Part shown: piece by piece, positions 38,195-46,348 of the stretch
Numbering within the stretch: position 1 is the first letter of the stretch
Layout of the letters: each line of letters opens with the position of its first letter
Source: Sphingomonadales bacterium
Lineage (GTDB): Bacteria; Pseudomonadota; Alphaproteobacteria; SMXS01
DNA: 64,000 nucleotides
NCBI GenBank assembly: GCA_022844405.1
Contig: JALHLV010000002.1
Span: 124,001-188,000 of the forward strand
Direction: 5' to 3'
Translations under genes and position numbers: made by a program
Notes under the pieces: model-generated
Told to the model about the DNA's origin: nothing
What the model saw: the letters and a program-made list of their open reading frames with translations, nothing else
Database searches by the model: none

Positions 38195-39586
38195 TCAGCC
38201 ACTGTCGGCTATGGCGGCGATCGCGCCTGCGATGTCAGCGATGTCGTCGTCCATCAGCGTGCGGACATCCAGGGTAAAACACTCGCCGATAATCCTGCCG
38301 ATGATCGCTGGCTCGTGGGCCCTTAACGCGGCAGTCAAATGCTCCGCGGAAATGCCCTCCAGCGTAATCCTCACGCCGACGGACTCAAGGTCAACCCCGG
38401 GAAGCGACCCGCCCCCCGCCTTCGATTGTACATGCGCTACCTCGGCCTTGGCTCCGGCGACAGAAGTGATCGCCTTTGCAAGCTTTCGGGCCTGTTTTGC
38501 AAGATCCGATGGGTCGGCTGTGAGCATCCTCAGCACAGGGATATCTTTGAGTGGATTGTGTGGTGCGCGGTAGAGCCGCAGCGTCGCCTCGAGAGCCGCA
38601 AGCGAAAGCTTGTCGACCCGCATCGCCCGCAACAGCGGGTTCTTGCGAATTTTCGCGAGCAATGAGGATCTTCCGACCATGATCCCGCATTGCGGCCCGC
38701 CGAGCAGTTTGTCGCCGGAGAATGTCACCAGATCGACCCCGGACCGGATGCTCTGGGAAACCGTTGGCTCGTCACCAAGACCATGGGCGGCCAGGTCGAC
38801 GATAGTGCCGCTGCCCAGATCCTCGACAAGAAGAAGTCCATTTTTGTGGGCCAGGTCGGCAAGGGTGGCCAGCGAAGGCTTTGTGGTGAACCCGACGAGC
38901 CTGTAGTTGCTGGTATGGGTGCGCAGAATGACGGCAGTTTCTTCGCCTATGGCTCCTTCGTAGTCGGCAAGGTGCGTCCTGTTGGTCGTTCCGACTTCGT
39001 GCAATCGAGCGCCGTTCTGAGAAATGACGTCAGGCACCCGAAATGAACCGCCTATTTCGACCAGTTCACCGCGTGAGACGATTACCTCCCGGTTCCGCGC
39101 GAATGTAGCCATGGCGATGGTCACCGCCGCCGCACAATTGTTAACGACAACCGCGTCCTCGGCGCCGGTCAACTCGCACAGAATATCCCGGACATGATCG
39201 TAGCGGGAGCCGCGCGCGCCCTTCTCGAGGTCGTATTCGATGTTGGCATAGCCCCGGGCCACGTCCTCCATGGCGGCAATCGCCTCTGGGGCCAACGGTG
39301 CCCGTCCCAGGTTTGTATGGATGATAATCCCGGTGCCATTTATGACGCGGCGGAGATTTGAGCGCCTTCTCGCTTCGAGCACTTGTTCCAGTCGGTTGAC
39401 AAAGGTGTCTGACTCAAAATCGGGCAGACTACCTCCATCCGTCAGATCGCGCCTGACCCTGTCGAACAGTTCCCGAAGCGCCGCGACAAGCTCAGCACGG
39501 GACCAATGCTCACGGAGGCCGGTAACCGCAGGCGATTCCAACACTTCGTTGACTTGGGGAATCCGCCTGAAGAGCTTCTTATCCAT
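38195..39586 (-). CDS. selA: Selenocysteine synthase SelA
   Basis: 463 residues; PLP enzyme converting Ser-tRNA-Sec to Sec-tRNA-Sec with selenophosphate. RRVINGTGIIIHTNLGRAPL and the PLP-lysine region DLVTFSGDKLLGGPQCGIMV are diagnostic. The start MDKKLFRRIPQV at 39586 is the family start; the frame continues upstream to 39628. Confidence 0.96.
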   Translation of the reverse strand: MDKKLFRRIPQVNEVLESPAVTGLREHWSRAELVAALRELFDRVRRDLTDGGSLPDFESDTFVNRLEQVLEARRRSNLRRVINGTGIIIHTNLGRAPLAPEAIAAMEDVARGYANIEYDLEKGARGSRYDHVRDILCELTGAEDAVVVNNCAAAVTIAMATFARNREVIVSRGELVEIGGSFRVPDVISQNGARLHEVGTTNRTHLADYEGAIGEETAVILRTHTSNYRLVGFTTKPSLATLADLAHKNGLLLVEDLGSGTIVDLAAHGLGDEPTVSQSIRSGVDLVTFSGDKLLGGPQCGIMVGRSSLLAKIRKNPLLRAMRVDKLSLAALEATLRLYRAPHNPLKDIPVLRMLTADPSDLAKQARKLAKAITSVAGAKAEVAHVQSKAGGGSLPGVDLESVGVRITLEGISAEHLTAALRAHEPAIIGRIIGECFTLDVRTLMDDDIADIAGAIAAIADSG

Positions 39587-39651
39587 TGAACTGATTGTAT
39601 CCCGCTTTCTCCCGACGATCCTAGACAAAGCAGGCGCAATTCCAACGGCAA

Positions 39652-40716
39652 TTAGTCCGCAACAATTGTGCCGGTTGGCCCCTCGGTTACCTCACCGATA
39701 TGCCACACCTGTTCGCCTGCCTCATGGAAGGCCGTCAATACGCGGCTCAGCGCTTCCGGCGCGACAGCGACCAGAAGTCCGCCAGACGTTTGCGGATCAT
39801 ATATCAGGCCGTGCCGCGCGGTCTGTCCGTTGGCTGTCTGGCTCACCCATTGACCGTAATAGTCTCGGTTCCGGTCCAACCCGCCTGAGCCAATGCCCTG
39901 CCCCAGCAAGCCTTCAGCGCCTGCCAGCACAGGTAATTCAGCCAGCCGGAATCGCATTGATACACCGGACAGATCGGCCATTTCGTGCGCATGTCCGGCT
40001 AGGGAAAAACCGGTTACGTCGGTGACTGCGTGGACGTCCAGACCGCCGCTGGTTCTGAGCAGCTTGACTGATTGGGCGCTTAGGCGCGTCATACTGTCGA
40101 TGGCCGCTCGTATGGACTCGCCGCTCGCCAAACCGCGCTTTAGGGCCGTCGCGATGATACCTGTTCCCAGCGGCTTGGTGAGCAGTAGCTGATCGCCCGG
40201 CCTTGCGCCCTCATTCCGATAAATTTTATCGAGTTCCACCAATCCGACGACAGCCAGGCCATACTTGGGTTCGTGATCGGTTATCGTGTGGCCGCCCGCG
40301 ACGACCGCCCCCGCTTCGAGCACCTTGTCCGCCCCGCCACGCAGTATGTCGCCAAGAATCCGAGGGTCCATGTCCTTCGGGAAAGCGGCTAGATTGATCG
40401 CGAGGACCGGCCGCCCGCCCATCGCGTAGACGTCCGACAATGCATTGGCTGCCGCAATCGCGCCAAATTCATACGGGTCATCAACGATGGGTGCAAAGAA
40501 GTCTGCTGTCAGGACAAGGGCTTGCTTATCATCCAATTTCAGCACAGCAGCATCGTCGGGTGCGCTCAACCCTCTGAGCACATCCGGGAAGTCCGCTTGC
40601 GGAAACATCAATTTCAATGGTCGCAAAACTTGCGACAGGTCCTCTGGCCCTAACTTGCCGGCTCAACCAGCCGACATAGCAAATTGGGTCAGGCGAACGT
40701 CAGCCCGATCCGTCAT
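39652..40716 (-). CDS. selD: Selenide, water dikinase SelD, itself a selenoprotein (Sec18)
   Basis: Makes selenophosphate from selenide and ATP. From ATG 40716 the protein reads LTQFAMSAG-U-AGKLGPEDLSQV: TGA at 40663-40665 stands where E. coli SelD has Cys17, with the catalytic Lys three residues later. The rest (RILGDILRGGADKVLEAGAV, YDPQTSGGLLVAV) is a complete SelD. Without Sec decoding, a caller would start at 40626 and lose the active site. Total 354 residues. First gene of the selD-selA-selB-ahpD-like unit. Confidence 0.93.
40620..40636 (-). ncRNA. SECIS-like hairpin in selD mRNA
   Basis: GTCGCA/TGCGAC stem with AGTTT apical loop, the loop starting 32 nt after the Sec TGA of selD. Same loop as in two other selenoprotein genes here. 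Confidence 0.6.
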
Positions 40717-40847
40717 GCCTTGATGACTCCTTGCAAGTTGAACACCCGGAACTTGTAGCGGTTCACCTTATTGGCGTCCACACGCCTTGACTTTGGTCCC
40801 GTAGGTAGCGAACGATCTCCCGCATAGGGCGAACGGCCATATTGCTT

Positions 40848-40941
40848 GGAGACGACTGGAGTCTGGTGGCTTCCACGGCCTTCAAAGCCGATGACACGTA
40901 GCGATACGTGTGGTGGGTTCGATTCCCATCCGTCTCCGCCA
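40848..40941 (+). tRNA. selC: tRNA-Sec (anticodon UCA)
   Basis: 94 nt with CCA: acceptor GGAGACG/CGTCTCC, anticodon stem CGGC/GCCG holding CTTCAAA (anticodon TCA), a long extra arm (GACACGTAGCGATACGTGT) and T arm GTGGGTTCGATTCCCAT. The long extra arm and UCA anticodon are specific to tRNA-Sec. It lies between divergent selD and the plus-strand selenoprotein operon. Confidence 0.95.
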
Positions 40942-40978
40942 ACTGCTTGCGGCACGCAAGCCGAGAGAGGAACAGACC

Positions 40979-42571
40979 TTGCCCGACACGCGCACGTTGC
41001 ACAGCTTCGCGCTAACGGATGCCGGCGGTGCACAACATTCCTTCCCCGGCGGACAGCAGGCGCTGGTGGCGTTTGTTAAAGAAGACTGTCCAACCTGCAA
41101 TTTGGTCATGCCGGTCCTCGAGGCGCTTTACAAGGCCTACGGACAGGAAGTTGATTTCCTCGTTGCCGGCCAGACAGCCACAGGTAATGCCAGGCTGGCG
41201 GAGGTACATCGCCTGAGTGTCCCGATCCTGGATGACTCCGCGCTGAAGACCTCTTTCGAATACGACATCGATACGGTGCCGACCTTGTTCTGGGCAAATG
41301 CCGGTGGTGAACTGATCAGCACGGTGATCGGATTTGTCCGGGAGGAGTGGCAGGCGCTGGATGCCGCAATTGGAAAGTCCACCGGGGCCGGACCGGCAAA
41401 CATTTCATGGGAAGATTTGCCGGCCTGGCGTCCCGGCTGCGGCTCTCTTTCCGTTGACCCCACGATTGCGGATCGCCTTAGGGCCGAGGCCTCCAACAGC
41501 CCGTTGCGGGCGCGGAGTATCGATATAGCGCCAGCCGATGACGAATTCGAATTCATGTTCGATCAGGGCTTTACCGACGGTCTGCCAGTGATCCCGCCAA
41601 CCCCGGAACGCGTGATCCGCATGCTTGGTGGCACCAAACGACATGCGCAGGACATCATCGCCCGGATGCCGCCGAATATGGGCGACGTAACGGTGGAGAA
41701 GATCGCCATCAACGCGGTCATGGCGGGATGCAAACCGGAGTACATGCCCGTGCTGATCGCCGGCATTGACGCGATCTGTACCGACGAATTCAACATTCAC
41801 GGGGTCATGGCGACCACCATGGGCGCCGCGCCAGTGATGGTGGTCAACGGCCCAATCCGTCACAGGCTGGGCATGAATATGAAGATGGGTGCTCTAGGCC
41901 AGGGCAACCGGGCAAATGCAACCATAGGCCGGGCGCTCAGGCTGATCATCCGCAATATTGGCGGCGCACGGCCCGGCGGAACAGAGCGCTCCACACTTGG
42001 CAATCCGATGAAGTTTACGATGTGTTTCGCCGAATGGGAGGAGCGTAGCAATTGGGCCCCCCTGCATGTGGAACGCGGTTTCAAGGCTGAGGATTCGGTC
42101 CTGACGGTGTTTGCGATGACAAGCGGTCCGACCCTGATCGTGGATCAGGATTCACGCGATGCTGAACAGGTTGCGGGTTCAATGGGCATGTCGCTTGAAA
42201 GCGTCTTTCATCCCAGGGTTCACCGGGCCGCGATCGATACGCTGTTGGTCGTCTGCCCGGAGCATGTCGATACCCTGAGCCGGGGAAATTATTCAAAGGA
42301 CGACCTGCGCAAGCGCATTCAGAGCGTTACCGAGCGGCCGCTCCGCGACCTGGTGGAAGATGAGAAGTCAGGTATCGGCCTGAAGCGGGACCGGGCCGCC
42401 GCATTGTCCGCCGAAAAACTGGATCGTATGGTGCCAAAATTCGCGAGCGAGGAGTTCCTGCACATTGTTGTCGCAGGTTCCGACGCCGGCAAGTTTTCGG
42501 GCGCCTTCCATGGCTGGGCCAGTGGCAAGATCGGCTCCATGCCTGTATCCAGGAAGATTGAAGACGTTTAA
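40979..42571 (+). CDS. Thioredoxin-fold protein with large C-terminal domain of unknown function
   Basis: 530 residues from TTG 40979, with GAGAGGAA 5 nt upstream. Residues ~1-125 form a thioredoxin-like domain with redox motif EDCPTCNLVMPV and cis-Pro strand IDTVPTLFW. The remaining ~380 residues begin MFDQGFTDGLPVIPPTPERV and contain conserved-looking MAGCKPEYMPVLIAGIDA and AGSDAGKFSGAFHGWASGK. I do not recognise an established function for it. The gene starts 37 nt after selC and 41 nt before the UGSC selenoprotein, so it may be the electron donor or partner of the selenoproteins. Confidence 0.8.
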   Translation: MPDTRTLHSFALTDAGGAQHSFPGGQQALVAFVKEDCPTCNLVMPVLEALYKAYGQEVDFLVAGQTATGNARLAEVHRLSVPILDDSALKTSFEYDIDTVPTLFWANAGGELISTVIGFVREEWQALDAAIGKSTGAGPANISWEDLPAWRPGCGSLSVDPTIADRLRAEASNSPLRARSIDIAPADDEFEFMFDQGFTDGLPVIPPTPERVIRMLGGTKRHAQDIIARMPPNMGDVTVEKIAINAVMAGCKPEYMPVLIAGIDAICTDEFNIHGVMATTMGAAPVMVVNGPIRHRLGMNMKMGALGQGNRANATIGRALRLIIRNIGGARPGGTERSTLGNPMKFTMCFAEWEERSNWAPLHVERGFKAEDSVLTVFAMTSGPTLIVDQDSRDAEQVAGSMGMSLESVFHPRVHRAAIDTLLVVCPEHVDTLSRGNYSKDDLRKRIQSVTERPLRDLVEDEKSGIGLKRDRAAALSAEKLDRMVPKFASEEFLHIVVAGSDAGKFSGAFHGWASGKIGSMPVSRKIEDV

Positions 42572-42612
42572 ACTGAACGCAAGTAACCTGTGTTAGCGTG
42601 AAGAGGCTCGGC

Positions 42613-43131
42613 ATGACCACGATCTTGGACCCGACGAACGAACGTGTTCCAGTTGAACGGCAATTGACAGCGCGTGGCGGTCAGATCACCGGCATTGTCG
42701 GTCTGCTCGACATTCGCAAGCCGCGTGGCGACGTATTTCTGGATCGGCTCGATGAACAGCTTCGGGCCAGATTGCCCGGAGTTGAGGTCAGACGCTATGC
42801 AAAGCCGACCTTTACCAAGCCATGTCCCGATGATCTGCGGCTGCAAATCAAGCAAGAGTGCAATTTCGTTGTTGAGGCGCTCGCCGATTGAGGCTCGTGT
42901 ACGACGTGCAGTTTGCACGACACGGTTTGGTTTGAAATCCAGGGAATTCCCTCCGTTTCCGTTGCCTCCGAGGAGTTCGTGGACGCGGCCGACGTGCAAG
43001 CGACCGCGCTGGGAATGAAGGATGCCAAGGTTGTCTTCGTCAGGCATCCCATCCAGGACGCCACGGACGATGAAATGCGCGGCAAGGCCGACGAGACCCT
43101 GGAGGCAATCTTGGACGCGTTGACGACATGA
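42613..43131 (+). CDS. UGSC-motif selenoprotein (Sec93)
   Basis: TGA at 42889-42891 read as Sec gives 172 residues with FVVEALAD-U-GSCTTCSLHDTVWFE, the UGSC motif that names this (seleno)protein family. A TTCS pair follows, a likely redox partner. Sequence on both sides of the TGA is protein-like (IVGLLDIRKPRGDVFLDRLD before; GIPSVSVASEEFVDAADVQA after). ATG 42613 has an AAGAGG site; a GTG lies at 42598. A strong hairpin follows the TGA. Predicted cytosolic redox enzyme; reaction unknown. Confidence 0.85.
42896..42924 (+). ncRNA. SECIS-like hairpin in the UGSC mRNA
   Basis: CGTGT/ACACG and CGTGC/GCACG stems stack around loop AGTTT (42910-42914) with an ACGA bulge on the 5' side. The hairpin starts 5 nt and its loop 19 nt after the Sec TGA, ideal for a bacterial SECIS. 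Confidence 0.75.
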
Positions 43132-43152
43132 CGATGGGTTGCGAGTCCTAGA

Positions 43153-44409
43153 GTGGCGCGCTTGGAGAACATGGACGAGACCCTTCGGGGACATCTCGAG
43201 CATTTGGAATGCCCAGATTTGGGCGACACACCACTGGTTGAAGGACCGCCGCTGCCGGAACGGCGCGTTGCGATTATTTCTACCGCGGGGTTGCAGCGGC
43301 CTAGCGACCGGCCTTTTGGCTTTGCTGCGGCGGACTACCGGGTCATTCCCAGAGAGTCGGCTGGCAACCTGCAGATCAGCCATCTATCGACCAATTTTGA
43401 CCGTTCTGGTTTTCAGCAGGATACGAACGTCATCTTTCCGCTCGACCGTCTGAACGAACTCGCTGCCAACGGAATCATCGGTTCGGTGGCTGACTACCAT
43501 TATTCGTTCATGGGCGCTTCAGACCCCATGACCATGAAGACCGCAGCACGTCAGATAGCAGGTCTTCTGAAGCAGGATCAGGTCGATGCGGTTCTGCTCA
43601 CGCCGGTCTGACCGTTTTGCACGCGCGCCGTTGGCGGGCTTGGCCACTTTCTAGAAGCGGCAGGCATCCCGACGGTCGGGATTAGCCTGGTGCGGCTTCA
43701 CACCGAGAAGATCCGCCCGCCACGAGCATTGTGGGTGCCCTTTGAGCTGGGTCGTCCATTGGGCGTGCCCAACGATGCCCCGTTTCAAACGCGCGTGCTG
43801 TGTGCGGCTCTGGACTTGCTGCAGCGAACTGCCGGTCCTGTGCTGGAAGATTACCTCGAAGATGCGCCGTCGGGTGCCGAGGAGGACGGCGAAGGCTGGG
43901 TTTGTCCGATCAGTCTGCCCGTACCTGACTCGAGGCCAGAGGGGGATGCAGCATTGCTCGACGAAATCCAGGCCATGCGGTCCTGGTATGATTTGGCGAG
44001 GCGCCGTCGCGGCCGAACGGCTGTTGGCACCAGCGGGATGGAGATAGAGGAAATCGCTAGGTACCTGGCTGCGTGGACTAAGGGCGAAATGCCCGATAAA
44101 CCGCCTGGGAACAACGAGATGGACGCGTCAACGCTGCTGCGTGTCGCATGTGATGACATCAAAGCCTATTACTCCGAAGGCGCAACTGCGCAGCCGGGCC
44201 GAAATGGTCGCAACCCGTCCGCAAAGGACATTGCTGTTTGGTTCTGGTCCACGACACAGGCCGCCAACCTGCTGTTGAAACTCAGACAGGTTCTTTCCAA
44301 TAACGAAGACCGTACGCTTGCCCTCGTGGCACAATTTCTGATCGTCCCCTATACAGAGACGGATCGACAGCCACCTTCGTCACTGCGACGAAGCCCCAAT
44401 CCGCCTTAA
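43153..44409 (+). CDS. GrdB/PrdB-like reductase selenoprotein (Sec153)
   Basis: TGA at 43609-43611 read as Sec joins two frames into 418 residues: QVDAVLLTPV-U-PFCTRAVGGLGHFLEA. This is the UxxC active site of the glycine/sarcosine/betaine/D-proline reductase selenoprotein B family. After it come VGISLVRLHTEKIRPPRALW and VPFELGRPLGVPNDAPFQTR. Start GTG 43153 is weak; ATG 43171 is an alternative. In anaerobes the family acts with a pyruvoyl subunit that is missing here, so the substrate is likely different. It follows UGSC by 21 nt. Confidence 0.88.
43626..43636 (+). ncRNA. Possible SECIS hairpin in the GrdB/PrdB-like mRNA
   Basis: CGCC/GGCG with loop GTT, 15 nt after the TGA. The stem is short and the loop differs from the AGTTT of the other three, so this call is weak. 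Confidence 0.35.
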
Positions 44410-44450
44410 ATCGCAACCTCAAAGCTGTGCCATTGGCGCTGACGGTGAAC

Positions 44451-44513
44451 ACCGAGTTTGTCGGCGTCGGCAGCCGGGCTATTTCGCACACCCGGGTTAT
44501 CCTGAGGCCATTG
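44451..44513 (+). pseudogene. Cytochrome P450 C-terminal remnant
   Basis: Encodes EFVGVGSRAISHTRVILRP, differing by one residue from the end of the intact P450 at 51652-52956. The DNA at 44466-44510 matches 52909-52953 at 44 of 45 positions. No upstream P450 sequence (haem loop, I helix) remains. Confidence 0.8.
44466..44510 (+). repeat. 45-nt direct repeat, copy 1
   Basis: Matches 52909-52953 at 44/45 positions, same orientation, 8.4 kb apart. Both copies are the 3' end of a P450 gene, one intact and one remnant, bracketing the TetR-TonB-P450 cluster. Confidence 0.85.
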
Positions 44514-44688
44514 GCTGGCCCCACGAATCCCGAGACTCCCTGTTCGACTTGCTTGCCGGTATGCACAGCATCTGCGGACAGATCGGAGCAGAGGCCCATC
44601 CAAAGTCGCCGAATTGATGGCCCGGCCGCATATTCTCAGACCGGGCGCGCCCGCATCTCCCCGCCCCTGTGGCTTGGGGGCGAAGTCG

Positions 44689-44811
44689 CCGATCTCCTGG
44701 AAGGGCATGCTGGCCCAGTACGTTGGCAGACTGCACCGTCAGCATCACGAAAAGACGATCGTGCTTGTGGTCGATTATGTCGATCAGGCGGTGTCGATGC
44801 TGCCTTATGTC
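44689..44811 (+). pseudogene. SF2 helicase C-terminal remnant (motif VI)
   Basis: The frame encodes PISWKGMLAQYVGRLHRQHH followed by KTIVLVVDYVDQAVSMLPYV. QYVGRLHR is helicase motif VI (QxxGRxxR), and the continuation resembles DEAD/DEAH helicases of phage-defence or restriction type. The ATPase part is absent and the end runs into the neighbouring gene. Confidence 0.7.
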
Positions 44812-44823
44812 TCGGGCCGCTCA

Positions 44824-45363
44824 CTATCGGCTCAGCCAGAAGGTCTCGCAGGTGTCGACATCGGAGACGGCGGGCGTAATGCGCCTGAACGTGCTGGTCT
44901 GACGTTGGAGGCCAGTCATCCCCTCGAACTCGCCGGTGGCGGCGATGACGAGTCCGTATCCGCCCGGTGCCGGGCCCGTCGTCTGAAGCACGTCGATCTC
45001 CCCACGCCATTCGCCCTTTTCGAGTGCCTCGTTGAAGAGGTCCATGATCATCGGGTTCGAATAGCTCTTCATTTCGCGCACCACGAGCGTGCCCCGTCCG
45101 GCGATGACGACCGTCAGGATGACCTCGAACTCGTCCGAGCCATCCCGCGGGAAGGTCTCTATCTCGGTGTGGAGGCCAATTTCCCTGCCCGATTCATCCC
45201 GGATCTTGGCCATCACCACCAGCTGATGCGCGATGTCGGTCCCCGCAAGACTGGCGATCCCTGGCGGGATGAGATCCATCGAGATCTGCCCGCCATGCGA
45301 GATCGCCAGAATGTCCCCCGGCGTACTCCAATAAACTTTTTCGATGACCTGACTTTCGCTCAC
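44824..45363 (-). CDS. Unknown protein, possible allene-oxide-cyclase/dirigent-like barrel
   Basis: 179 residues from GTG 45363, fixed by AGGGGAG upstream. The middle and C-terminal parts are beta-rich; YGLVIAATGEFEGMTGLQRQ resembles the GTGxFxGxTG turn of allene-oxide-cyclase-like barrels. No catalytic residues can be named. It diverges from the TetR gene with an operator-like site between them, so it probably belongs to the regulated catabolic cluster. Confidence 0.6.
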   Translation of the reverse strand: MSESQVIEKVYWSTPGDILAISHGGQISMDLIPPGIASLAGTDIAHQLVVMAKIRDESGREIGLHTEIETFPRDGSDEFEVILTVVIAGRGTLVVREMKSYSNPMIMDLFNEALEKGEWRGEIDVLQTTGPAPGGYGLVIAATGEFEGMTGLQRQTSTFRRITPAVSDVDTCETFWLSR

Positions 45364-45423
45364 CGGGCTGCTCCCCTTCGAAATTCCATCGCCGACCAAC
45401 TACTGTAAAAGCGACCATATAAT

Positions 45424-45443
45424 CAATCAACCAGATGTTTGAT
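45424..45443. promoter_or_regulatory. Operator-like site A
   Basis: Minus strand reads ATCAAACATCTGGTTGATTG, containing the inverted repeat ATCAA-N8-TTGAT. It aligns with site B (50432-50451) at 16 of 20 positions. It lies 61 nt upstream of the barrel-like gene and 150 nt upstream of the TetR gene. Confidence 0.5.
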
Positions 45444-45592
45444 AAATTCGGATCATGCGCTTATGCTTGATGTTCGCGAGAGTGAGATACGACCTTCCGC
45501 TGACGATCCGCCCGCGTTGCCGGTTCGCGGCTGGACGGCTATAACCGGCCTTGAAGCTCGATAGATTTTCGATTCGACGAGGAATCATCAAC

Positions 45593-46294
45593 ATGGCGCC
45601 ACGGCGTTCGGCAAAGCCGGCCTCCACCGTATCCGCGGACACCGCCAAACAACCGGCCGAAGCGCCCACTCACAAAGCGCGCAGACGCCGGCTTCCGGCA
45701 GATGAACGGCGGCGGGAGATCATCGAGGCTGCGCAGCGGGTATTCATCCGCGACGGTCTCGACGGCGCGCGCACCCGGGACATCGCCGCGGAGGCCAAGA
45801 TCAACCCGGCGACCATGTTTCACTATTTCGAGTCCAAGGAAGCCCTGTTCGAGGCCGCCATCATCGAGCCGTGGAAGGAGTTCATCCAGGACGAAACGGT
45901 GTCAGCCAGCCGCTTCGCGGCAGCCAACACCGAAGGCAAACGCTCGACGGCGATTTCGGCCACAAGGCATGAACTGGAGATCATGGACCGCATGTTTCCG
46001 CTCCTTGCCGCGGCGCTGTTCAACAACCGGGAGCGCGGAAAGGAGTTCTACTTCAAACACTTCCGGCCATTTGTCGATGAACAGGCACGGATGGTGCAGG
46101 TTGGCACGCCGGACTGGAAGGAGCGCGGCCTGGACCCGGAACTGATCGCACTCCAGACGATTGCCACCGGGTTCTTCTATTCGGTCGACCGCTACTACCG
46201 GGGCACCAAGCTGAACACCCTGCGGGCTGCCGAGAAGATGATGGACCTCCAGCTATTCGGCATTCTTGGAGACCGCTCTCGGGCGGGTTCCTGA
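45593..46294 (+). CDS. TetR-family transcriptional regulator
   Basis: 233 residues: a basic, disordered ~45-residue N-terminal extension, then the TetR HTH (RREIIEAAQRVFIRDGLDGA, TRDIAAEAKINPATMFHYFE) and an alpha-helical ligand domain. ATG 45593 has GAGGAA upstream; the frame opens at TTG 45551. Likely repressor of the surrounding P450/TonB genes through the motif seen at sites A-C. Confidence 0.9.
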   Translation: MAPRRSAKPASTVSADTAKQPAEAPTHKARRRRLPADERRREIIEAAQRVFIRDGLDGARTRDIAAEAKINPATMFHYFESKEALFEAAIIEPWKEFIQDETVSASRFAAANTEGKRSTAISATRHELEIMDRMFPLLAAALFNNRERGKEFYFKHFRPFVDEQARMVQVGTPDWKERGLDPELIALQTIATGFFYSVDRYYRGTKLNTLRAAEKMMDLQLFGILGDRSRAGS

Positions 46295-46314
46295 AACCTC
46301 GCGTCTCCTAGTCA

Positions 46315-46340
46315 GGCGTGGCCCGAAAGCCACGCCCGTC
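46315..46340. terminator. Terminator between the TetR gene and the TonB receptor
   Basis: GGCGTGGC (46315-46322) and GCCACGCC (46329-46336) form an 8-bp stem around CCGAAA. It lies between convergent genes and could serve both, though the T-tract is poor. Confidence 0.65.
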
Positions 46341-46348
46341 TTGGCAGT

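Larger units (their letters stand above)
44410..44823. other. Scrap zone with gene remnants at the island junction
   Basis: About 400 nt with no intact gene. It contains a cytochrome P450 3' fragment (44451-44513) and an SF2 helicase C-terminal fragment (44689-44811). It joins the selenium island to the P450/TonB cluster and looks like a deletion or recombination scar. Confidence 0.65.

Noticed and set aside
40713-41033. Minus-strand frame whose stop overlaps the selD start and runs antisense to tRNA-Sec
   Set aside because: Its 5' part is antisense to selC and the thioredoxin gene, with no domain or ribosome site; the short protein-like end is probably chance.
42913-43131. Separate small gene beginning at MHDTVWFE
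   Set aside because: It is the C-terminal half of the UGSC selenoprotein; no ribosome site and homologous sequence spans the TGA.
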